Positions 36,291 to 42,834 of a DNA stretch of 64,000 nt are shown here, piece by piece. Source of the DNA: Lichenicoccus sp964247695 (GTDB taxonomy: Bacteria > Pseudomonadota > Alphaproteobacteria > Acetobacterales > Acetobacteraceae); contig CAXTVI010000007.1 of NCBI GenBank assembly GCA_964247695.1, positions 1 through 64,000 of the forward strand, in the 5' to 3' direction. Numbering within the stretch: position 1 is the stretch's first letter; every line of letters starts with the position of its first letter. The notes beneath the pieces are model-generated. The model searched no databases, was not told the origin of the DNA, and saw only the letters and a list, made by a program, of their open reading frames with translations. The position numbers were made by a program, and so were the translations under genes.

Positions 36291-36551
36291 ATGGAAGCCG
36301 AACTGAGAAGCGCGCTCGGCGAGTCGCGCGCGATCGGCCATCGGATGCCAAAGAACGTGCGAGGTCAGCGGCTGCTGGATATCTGCCCGGACGTGATCGA
36401 GGTCATCCTTCGCATTCTGTACGAACGAACCTGCGACGTCCGCTGGTTGGCTACCGACCCTGCAGTGATCGCCGTGACCAGCCTCGCGCCCCAGCCGATT
36501 TCCGGGGCGGCGGGACACCACTCGGTTAGAGTCTCGGCCGTAACAACCTAA
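36291..36551 (+). pseudogene. Probable chemoreceptor sensor-domain fragment
   Basis: 86-codon open frame. The segment VIEVILRILYERTCDVRWLATDPAVIAV resembles (quoted in part: ILYERTCDVRWLATDPAV) the start of cache-type periplasmic domains of alphaproteobacterial chemoreceptors, where ERT-x-DVRWWATD is common. There is no signal-anchor helix, no HAMP and no signalling domain, so this is likely the remnant of a second receptor gene beside the intact one. The identification is from memory of the motif. Confidence 0.35.
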
Positions 36552-36645
36552 CCGGCCATCGCTTAAAGCTACGCTAAAGACTGCAGGCAGACACAGCCCC
36601 TGTCCTGCAAGCCATCGAGACAACTAGAAACGGAACGCAGGGAGG

Positions 36646-36721
36646 TGGTGGAGCCAGGCGGGTTCGAACCGCCGACCTCCTGAATGCCATTCAGGCGCTC
36701 TCCCAACTGAGCTATGGCCCC
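36646..36721 (-). tRNA. tRNA-Ala (anticodon GGC)
   Basis: 76 nt including the encoded CCA. Read on the minus strand it begins GGGGCCATAGCTCAGTTGG and ends TGGCTCCACCA. The anticodon stem CCTGA/TCAGG encloses ATGGCAT with anticodon GGC, and the T arm has GGTTCGAACC. The acceptor stem pairs with one G-T wobble. Confidence 0.95.
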
Positions 36722-36801
36722 GGTGCTCCGGTCAGCCCTCCCTGAGGAAGACGCTTGGGTCGCGGCGATATAGTCCCGGGAGCGCCCCGAGGCAAGTCCG
36801 A

Positions 36802-37455
36802 TCAGGCGACCAGCGCTCCTAGCTCGCGCAGGCAGGCCAGCAATGCAAGCATCGGCAGCCCCAGTATCGCCGCATGCTCTCCGTCTACGCGGTCGAAGAG
36901 ATGGATCCCCGGCCCTTCAACGCGGTAGGCGCCGACGCTGGCAAGCAACCGATCGCCCTCGACTGCCAGGTAGGCGTCGAGGGTAGCGTCCGGAAACTCG
37001 CGCATGGTCAATACCGGTTGCGCGACGTGCGACCAGATCAGCCTGTCGTTACGCAGCACGCAGGCAGCCGTGTGCAGGACGTGTCTGCTGCCGCGCAACG
37101 CCAACAGGTGTGATCGGGCTTCCTTCATGTCTGAAGGCTTGTCGAACCAGCGCTGCCGGCTCACCAGCAACTGGTCGGCGCCGATGACGAGCATGTCGGG
37201 TCGCCACGCGGCCACCTGCCGCGCCTTGGCGATGGCGAGCAGCAAGGCTGTTGCCTCAGGCGTATGGTGCGCCGCGCGCGCCTGCTGCTTGAGGGCACCT
37301 TCATCCACCGTTGGCGCAACCACCTCCGCGACGATGCCGGCGCTGCTCAGCAGGGCGGCCCTGGTCGCCGATCCGCTTGCGAGCACAAGACACGGTTGGG
37401 CGTTCTGCAAGCTACGCGCTGCAATAACTACTGGGAAAGAATCGGGCCGTGACAT
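36802..37455 (-). CDS. maf: Maf family nucleoside triphosphate pyrophosphatase
   Basis: 217 residues from ATG 37455 (MSRPDSFPVV); an ATG 12 bases upstream is also in frame. The Maf signature appears as LVLASGSATRAALLSSAGI, followed by VIGADQLLV and the lysine in FDKPSDMKEAR. The later segment is ASVGAYRVEGPGIHLFDRVDG. Maf proteins hydrolyse non-canonical or excess NTPs. It is divergent from hemE across the proposed replication origin, an arrangement related to the origin region of other alphaproteobacteria. Confidence 0.9.
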   Translation of the reverse strand: MSRPDSFPVVIAARSLQNAQPCLVLASGSATRAALLSSAGIVAEVVAPTVDEGALKQQARAAHHTPEATALLLAIAKARQVAAWRPDMLVIGADQLLVSRQRWFDKPSDMKEARSHLLALRGSRHVLHTAACVLRNDRLIWSHVAQPVLTMREFPDATLDAYLAVEGDRLLASVGAYRVEGPGIHLFDRVDGEHAAILGLPMLALLACLRELGALVA

Positions 37456-37767
37456 GCAGTCCAGCATATCGGGGTACTTGGGGATGAAAAGCAGTCACGT
37501 TCCGAGTGTACCGAGTCGTGTTGATGAAACGCCGCAAGCCTCGTACGGGGGGTTGTACACAGCCCCCTGTCGGCAATTTCTGGATAATCCCCGACTTGGC
37601 TGACGTCACAAGCGGCCTGCATCTGTACACCCTGTGGGAAAGTCGGGGTACGTTTTTCGCAACGCGGGTACCCCGTCTTCCACAGGGATCTACACCTACC
37701 ACTCCATTTCTTTCTTCTTCTTTCCTGGTTAGAGAAGAGGCAAGCTGTTGGGGACGAGTGCAACGCG
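37456..37767. other. Proposed chromosomal origin of replication (oriC)
   Basis: 312-bp region between divergent maf and hemE, the position of oriC in Caulobacter and several other alphaproteobacteria. DnaA-box-like 9-mers (consensus TTATCCACA): TTGTACACA at 37553 (7/9), TTATCCAGA on the minus strand at 37579-37587 (8/9), TTTCCCACA on the minus strand at 37633-37641 (7/9) and TCTTCCACA at 37676-37684 (7/9). The last two sit in opposite arms of a large inverted repeat. A pyrimidine-rich, less GC-rich tract (37690-37728) could be the unwinding element. This is inference from context and motifs. Confidence 0.55.
37631..37686. repeat. Imperfect inverted repeat in the proposed oriC
   Basis: The left arm 37631-37651 (CCTGTGG, GAAAGT, CGGGGTAC) and the right arm 37668-37686 (GTACCCCG, TCTT, CCACAGG) are near mirror images separated by 16 bases. 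The 8-bp CGGGGTAC/GTACCCCG core is perfect, and each arm ends in CCTGTGG/CCACAGG, the core of a DnaA box. Confidence 0.8.
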
Positions 37768-38823
37768 ATGACCACGAAGCGATTGCTGCGTGCGCTAGGC
37801 GGTGAGGCCGTTTGGCCGCCGCCGGTCTGGCTGATGCGGCAGGCCGGCCGGTATCTCCCAGAATTCCGTGCCATGCGGGCGCAGGCGGACTTCATCACCC
37901 GCTGCATGACACCTGATATTGCTACCGAACTGACTTTGCAGCCAATCCGGCGCTATGGAATGGACGGTGCCATCCTGTTCAGTGACATCCTGATCCTGCC
38001 CTGGGCCATGGGTCAGAGCCTGCACTTTGTCGATGGGACAGGGCCTGTGCTTGAGCCGATCCGAAGCGAAGCGGACCTGGCCAGGCTGGATCCTCGACGG
38101 GTCGCCGAACGGACCGCGCCGGTCATGGAGACCTTGAGACGTCTCCGCGCGGCGCTCGATGACCCCGCAGGCGTCGGAGTGGCCGCGGGAGGCGAGACGA
38201 CCCTAATCGGTTTCGCAGGCGCCCCGTTCACGGTTGCCTGCTACATGGTCGACGGTGGCGGATCCCGCGAATTCGCACACACACGCCTGATGGCCTATTC
38301 GGAACCGGCTTTGTTCGCGCGGTTGATGGACCTGCTCACACACTCGACCGCCGACATGCTGTGCGCACAGATCGAGGCGGGCGCTGAAGCGGTCATGCTG
38401 TTCGACAGCTGGGCGGGTTTGCTTCCTCCGGGAGAGTTCGCCCGGCACGTCATCGCTCCCGCCCGGGCGATCGTCCAGTCCATTCGCGCCAAGCATCCCG
38501 CCATCCCGATCGTGGGCTTCCCGCGCCTGGGCGGTGTCTCTATTGGCCGGTATGCCGCCCGGACCGGTATCCAGGCGGTGGGACTGGATACCGGGGTCGA
38601 TCTGGACGTGGCGGCTACGCTGCTTCCGCCCGGCGTCACGACACAGGGCAATCTCGACCCGCTTGCGCTGCTGGCAGGCGGTCAGGCGCTCGATGAGGCC
38701 GTCGAGGCGGTTCGCTGCGCGGTGCGGGGACGGCCGCACGTCTTCAACCTTGGCCACGGGGTTCTGCCGCAAACTCCGCCAGAGCATGTCGGGGCGCTTG
38801 TCAAAGCTGTCAGGCATGCTTGA
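37768..38823 (+). CDS. hemE: Uroporphyrinogen decarboxylase HemE
   Basis: 351 residues. The N-terminal signature is PPVWLMRQAGRYLPEFR, with the conserved Arg residues that bind the acetates. FSDILILPWAMGQ, GFAGAPFTVACYMVDGGGS and the C-terminal GLDTGVDLDVAATLL with FNLGHGVLPQTPPEHV complete the fold. It converts uroporphyrinogen III to coproporphyrinogen III in haem biosynthesis. Its last 8 bp overlap the HAD gene start, and hemJ follows that, forming a haem-linked operon leading away from the proposed oriC. Confidence 0.96.
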   Translation: MTTKRLLRALGGEAVWPPPVWLMRQAGRYLPEFRAMRAQADFITRCMTPDIATELTLQPIRRYGMDGAILFSDILILPWAMGQSLHFVDGTGPVLEPIRSEADLARLDPRRVAERTAPVMETLRRLRAALDDPAGVGVAAGGETTLIGFAGAPFTVACYMVDGGGSREFAHTRLMAYSEPALFARLMDLLTHSTADMLCAQIEAGAEAVMLFDSWAGLLPPGEFARHVIAPARAIVQSIRAKHPAIPIVGFPRLGGVSIGRYAARTGIQAVGLDTGVDLDVAATLLPPGVTTQGNLDPLALLAGGQALDEAVEAVRCAVRGRPHVFNLGHGVLPQTPPEHVGALVKAVRHA

Positions 38824-39526
38824 AGGGCGCCTGACGCAAGGGCCGTTGCAGCTCGTGATCTTCGATTGCGACGGCGTGCTGATCGATAGCGAGCCGCCTG
38901 CGAACCGGCTGGTCGCCGCCGAGATCCGCGCCCACGGGTCGACTGTCACGGATGTCGCGGCACAGCACCGGTTCGCCGGCAAGGCGCTTTCCATGATCGC
39001 GGCGGAACTCGCTGCTATCGATGGGATCATCCTGCCGATCGACTGGCCGAAGCAGATGCATCGCAAACTGGTTGCAATGCTAGCCGAGGAGGCCACCTTG
39101 ATGCCAGGAGCGAGAGCCATGCTCGACGCCGTGCTGGGGCTGGATGTGCCAGTCCGGGTTGCTTCCAACTCGTCGCACGAGGAAATGACAGTGAAGTTCC
39201 GTCGCACGCAACTGGACCGGCTCCTGGCGGGCCGATGTCATAGCGCGCACGATGTTGCGCGTCCCAAGCCGTGGCCCGATTTGTTTCTCGCGGCAGCACG
39301 TGCTGAAAACGTCGAGTCCGAGGCCTGTCTTGTCGTGGAGGATTCCGACACAGGCCTAGCGGCGGCGCAAGCCGCTGGAATGGCCTGTGTCGTTCTGCGT
39401 CCAGATGGCGATCTGGCTAGTCCGGCTTTGTCCGATGAGCCTCGCTCCGCCGTGCACTGGATCAGGCATCTCGATGAACTGGCACCTTTGGTGGCGCACG
39501 CCCTGCGAGGGAAGGCCGTTTCGTGA
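38816..39526 (+). CDS. HAD family hydrolase, phosphoglycolate phosphatase-like
   Basis: 236 residues from ATG 38816, inside the 3' end of hemE; the longer open frame is hemE shadow. HAD motif I is IFDCDGVLIDSE (Asp nucleophile and general acid), motif II is RVASNSS, the Lys is in ARPKPWPDLFL and motif IV is CLVVEDSDTGLAAA. A cap of the subclass I type lies between motifs I and II. It probably dephosphorylates a small metabolite. It overlaps hemJ by a GTGA junction, so it is translated as part of the haem operon. Confidence 0.9.
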   Translation: MLEGRLTQGPLQLVIFDCDGVLIDSEPPANRLVAAEIRAHGSTVTDVAAQHRFAGKALSMIAAELAAIDGIILPIDWPKQMHRKLVAMLAEEATLMPGARAMLDAVLGLDVPVRVASNSSHEEMTVKFRRTQLDRLLAGRCHSAHDVARPKPWPDLFLAAARAENVESEACLVVEDSDTGLAAAQAAGMACVVLRPDGDLASPALSDEPRSAVHWIRHLDELAPLVAHALRGKAVS

Positions 39527-39972
39527 TTGCTGCGCTTGGGCCCTACCTGCTGTGGGAAAAGTCGCTGCATGTGATGGCGGTAATCGCCTGGATGGCAGGT
39601 CTGTTCTACCTGCCGAGATTGTTCGTCTATCATTGTCAGACGACAGCAGGATCAGCCCAGAGCGAACTGTTCAAGACGATGGAGCGACGTCTGCTCCGTC
39701 AGATCATGAACCCGGCTTTGGTGGCGTCATTCCTGTTTGGCCTGTTGCTGGTTTTGACTCCCGGAGCTGTCGACTGGCACGCAGGCTGGTGGTGGGTGAA
39801 GCTGGGCAGTGCGCTCTTGATGGCAGGCTTCCACGGCGCGTGCGCGCGTTGGCGACGTGATTTCGCCCTGGACCGCAACGCCAGGTCCGAGAGGTTCTTC
39901 CGGGTAGCCAATGAGATTCCGACTGTCCTGATGTTTGTCATTGTCATCATGGCGATCGTTCAACCATTTTGA
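39523..39972 (+). CDS. hemJ: Protoporphyrinogen oxidase HemJ
   Basis: 149 residues from GTG 39523, overlapping the HAD stop. Four membrane segments are visible. The N-terminus WEKSLHVMAVIAWMAGLFYLPRLFVYH includes the conserved His and Arg (quoted in part: LHVMAVIAWMAGLFYLPR). The conserved ERRLLRQIMNPALV and RFFRVANEIPT motifs follow. HemJ oxidises protoporphyrinogen IX to protoporphyrin IX in the inner membrane, two steps after HemE. Confidence 0.92.
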   Translation: MIAALGPYLLWEKSLHVMAVIAWMAGLFYLPRLFVYHCQTTAGSAQSELFKTMERRLLRQIMNPALVASFLFGLLLVLTPGAVDWHAGWWWVKLGSALLMAGFHGACARWRRDFALDRNARSERFFRVANEIPTVLMFVIVIMAIVQPF

Positions 39973-40257
39973 TGAGCCACGGGTTCTCGGGCGCGGCCTC
40001 AGATGTTGTCGTGACAGGATGGCGCTGTGTCGGAAAGGAGCTCCACGCGGATCGGGTCATTGATCTGCCGGGGAGATGGGCCACCGTTGTTCCGATCATG
40101 TCTGGGGATCAGATAGATTCAAATCAGCCTGCGAGAGTAGCCCCGTTCCGGAGACTGCGCCGGCAACCCTTTGTCGTGCGGGTAGCCAAGGCGCGTGCGA
40201 GGCATCCGGCTTAAAAGCCGGTGATCCGGAAGGGCGAAGCGAAGCCAGATCCGATCG
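39973..40257. other. Intergenic stretch between hemJ and tRNA-Lys
   Basis: About 285 bp. An 81-codon open frame exists (39969-40214) but has no recognisable content and no ribosome-binding site. I see nothing convincing. In several relatives rho follows the haem genes; here rho is 7 kb away on the other strand. Confidence 0.4.
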
Positions 40258-40333
<76 letters not shown>

Positions 40334-40501
40334 ACGATCGCGACCGAAGGCTTGCGAGCAGCGGCGCTCCGGTGGCAGGGGAATTAGGACAGGACCGCGC
40401 CAGGCGCAAGTGCCTAAAGCACGGCACGGCTCCGGGATTGCGGCCCGGCTTTGCTCATCGAGGTTCAGCGCCGGTCTTATCCGAAGATCCGGTCTTGGCT
40501 T

Positions 40502-41398
40502 TTACTGGTTCAGGAGCGCCAGCACGCCGTCCAGTTGGTCCAGGTTGTCGTAGGCGATCCTGAGACTGCCGCCTTTGCCGTCGAATGTGATCTGCACGCG
40601 CAGGCCGAGTTTCTCCCTCAGGCTCCGCTCCAGGGCTGCGATTTCCGGATCCTTGCGCGTGGCCTCGTCCTGCCGCGATGGCCGATCCGGCAGGAGCCGG
40701 GATGCCGTGCGCTGTTCATGGGCCAGCGCCTCGGTCTGCCGGACGGTCAGCCGCTGCGCGATGACCTTCAGGGCAGCCTTCGCAGGATCAGGGTGGCCAA
40801 GGAGTGCCCGGGCATGACCGGCGGTTAGCGCACCGTTCTCGACCTCGCGACGGACGGTCTGCGGCAGCTGCAGCAGGCGCACCGTGTTGGCGACATGGCT
40901 ACGCGACTTGCCGATTGCGCCGGCCAGTTCGTCATGCGAAAGCCCGAACTCGCCGATCAGTCGTTGCAGCCCATCCGCTTCCTCGATCGGGTTCAGATCC
41001 TGTCGTTGCAGGTTCTCGACGAGTGCCGCAGCCATGGCGTCGCCATCATCCAGGGCGCGGATGTGGACGGGCACGTCATGCAACCCTGCAAGCTGCGCTG
41101 CCCTCCAGCGTCGTTCGCCGGCGATGATCTGGAAGATACCGGCACGGGCCGGATCAGGTCGGGCGAGGATCGGCTGCAGGATGCCGCGTGACCGGATGGA
41201 TGCCGCTAGCTCCGCGAGCGCCTCCGGCTCCATGGTCTGTCGTGGTTGGAACGGTCCCGCTTCGAGTGCCTCCACCGGCAGGCTATGCACGGCGGGCTCG
41301 GCGGGGTCCGCACGCGATACCGCATGCGGCGCGTCACCCAGAAGCGCCGCCAGACCACGACCCAGGCGTGACGGTGGCGGCTCTTTCCGGCGGCTCAT
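40502..41398 (-). CDS. parB: Chromosome partitioning protein ParB
   Basis: 298 residues. The N-terminus SRLGRGLAALLGD is the ParA-interacting peptide. The CTPase/ParB-N domain has FQPRQ, the GERRWRA box in IIAGERRWRAAQLAGL and ENLQRQDLNPIEEADG. The helix-turn-helix follows with LSHDELAGAIGKSRSHVANTVRLLQL, which reads parS (quoted in part: LAGAIGKSRSHVANTVRL). The C-terminal dimerisation domain ends in AYDNLDQLDGVLALL. It overlaps parA by four bases (ATGA at 41395-41398). It loads at parS and spreads to organise the origin region. Confidence 0.96.
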   Translation of the reverse strand: MSRRKEPPPSRLGRGLAALLGDAPHAVSRADPAEPAVHSLPVEALEAGPFQPRQTMEPEALAELAASIRSRGILQPILARPDPARAGIFQIIAGERRWRAAQLAGLHDVPVHIRALDDGDAMAAALVENLQRQDLNPIEEADGLQRLIGEFGLSHDELAGAIGKSRSHVANTVRLLQLPQTVRREVENGALTAGHARALLGHPDPAKAALKVIAQRLTVRQTEALAHEQRTASRLLPDRPSRQDEATRKDPEIAALERSLREKLGLRVQITFDGKGGSLRIAYDNLDQLDGVLALLNQ

Positions 41399-42209
41399 CG
41401 GGCTATGCCCCGCCCGGCTTGCGTTCGAAGCCGCTCGACAAGTTCGTCAGCGAGCCGCGCATAGGCCAGCGATCCCGCTGATTTCGCGTCGTAGAGCGAT
41501 GCCGGCTTGCCGTGGCTTTGCGCCTCGGAGATGCGGATGTTGCGCGGGATCAGGGTCTCGAACACTTGTCCGCCGAAAAATCCCCGAGCATCCTCGGCTA
41601 CCAGTTCCGACAGGTTATTGCGCCGGTCGAACATGGTCAGTACCAGTCCTTGCAGATGAAGTTGCGGGTTGAAGGCTCTGCGGACCCGATCGATGGTCCG
41701 GACTAGATGGCTCACCCCTTCGAGCGCGAAAAATTCGCATTGCAGCGGCACCAGGACGCCATCGGCCGCAACCAGGGCGTTGAGTGTCAGCAGCCCCAGG
41801 CTCGGCGGACAGTCGATCAGAATGAAATCATAGGGGAGTTCTATGGACCGCTCTGTTGCCAGTGCCTCACGCAGCAGAAATTCCCGGCGTTCATAGGTCA
41901 CAAGCTCGATCTCCGCGCCCGCCAGTTCGGTGTCGGCGGGCAACAGGGACAGCCGTTCTACAACGGTGTCTCGCACCAAGCCGGCAAGCGGTTGATGCTC
42001 GGCGAGCATCGCGTAGCTGCCGGTCCTGCGAGCACCATACTCCAGGCCAAGGCCGGTCGACGCGTTGCCTTGTGGATCAAGGTCGATCAGGAGGATGCGT
42101 AGGCCGGTTGCGGCGAGCGAAGTGGCCAGATTGATCGCCGTGGTGGTCTTGCCGACGCCGCCCTTCTGGTTGGCAATCGCGATGATATGGGAAATGGGTG
42201 CCTCGCCAT
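41395..42209 (-). CDS. parA: Chromosome partitioning ATPase ParA, start disrupted
   Basis: The frame from 42207 to 41395 encodes a complete ParA, including the deviant Walker A IANQKGGVGKTTTAINLA, RILLIDLDPQGNAST, the Walker B region DFILIDCPPSLGLL and IPRNIRISEAQSHG. However, this frame has no ATG, GTG or TTG before the Walker motif; the first is an ATG at 42009, far too late. An ATG at 42209-42207 overlaps the rsmG stop (TAATG) exactly where parA should start, but one frame off. Inserting one base after ATG would give M-x-E-A-P-I-S-H-I-I-A. So either a 1-base deletion or assembly error lies in codon 2, or an unusual start is used. ParA drives ParB-parS segregation. Confidence 0.88.
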
Positions 42210-42826
42210 TAGCAGTTCATGGGCGCCACACGCCTGATCTGGCTCAGGCTCAGGATTACGCCCTCCGGATCCGTTCGACTCGAGGTGCGCGCGATCATCA
42301 TGTGCCATTGCGATCTGGCCGCGGTCAATTCCTCCTCGACCTTCCGACCCTTCAGGAAGAGGCACCTGCCGTCGTTCTTGAGCAGGGGCTGCGCCCAGCC
42401 CAGCAGCCGGGGCAATGGTGCGAGTGCGCGCGCGGTCACTACATCTGCGGGAGGAAGCCGGGCGTCCTCGATCCGGCTGTTGACGATGGTGACGTGGACG
42501 CCGCTGGCGCGGGCTGCTTCGCGCAGGAAACTGCATTTCCGGGCGTCGGCTTCCACCAGGGTGATGGCGCTACATCCACAAATTGCCAGGATGAGGCCAG
42601 GGAAGCCGCCGCCGGTGCCGAGATCGATGACAGCCTCATGTTCGGCAATCAAACCGTGCAACTGCACGCAGTCGGCGATGTGCCGGTTCCAGAGATGAGC
42701 GACGTCACGGGTCGCCACGAGGTTGATCCGGTTGTTCCAGGTCGCCAGCAGGCCCGCAAATGCGTCCAAGCGGGCGGACATTGCTTCCGGCAGCTCGGAC
42801 CTAAGCACGCCCCGACTTTGTTTCAC
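42209..42826 (-). CDS. rsmG: 16S rRNA (guanine527-N7)-methyltransferase RsmG (GidB)
   Basis: Up to 205 residues. The SAM motif is VIDLGTGGGFPGLILAI, preceded by LWNRHIADCVQLHGLI. Later motifs are VTARALAPLPRLLGWAQPLL and LFLKGRKVEEEL. The GTG at 42826 lies inside the parS palindrome and has no ribosome-binding site; a GTG at 42808 is an alternative. It methylates G527 of 16S rRNA. It is co-oriented with mnmG upstream and parA downstream, the classical gidA-gidB-parA-parB order. Confidence 0.93.
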   Translation of the reverse strand: MKQSRGVLRSELPEAMSARLDAFAGLLATWNNRINLVATRDVAHLWNRHIADCVQLHGLIAEHEAVIDLGTGGGFPGLILAICGCSAITLVEADARKCSFLREAARASGVHVTIVNSRIEDARLPPADVVTARALAPLPRLLGWAQPLLKNDGRCLFLKGRKVEEELTAARSQWHMMIARTSSRTDPEGVILSLSQIRRVAPMNC

Positions 42827-42834
42827 GTGAAACT
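42819..42834. promoter_or_regulatory. parS centromere-like site (ParB binding)
   Basis: TGTTTCACGTGAAACT matches the bacterial parS consensus TGTTNCACGTGAAACA at 15 of 16 positions. It occupies the mnmG/rsmG junction: its right end reaches the mnmG stop and it contains the proposed rsmG GTG. A DnaA-box-like CTATCCACA (8/9) starts at 42833, overlapping its right edge. It lies about 5 kb from the proposed oriC. Confidence 0.88.

Noticed and set aside
36264..36623. 119-codon minus-strand frame upstream of tRNA-Ala
   Set aside because: It overlaps the more plausible chemoreceptor fragment on the plus strand and has no recognisable sequence.
39969..40214. 81-codon frame between hemJ and tRNA-Lys
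   Set aside because: No ribosome-binding site, no recognisable content, and codon use unlike neighbouring genes.
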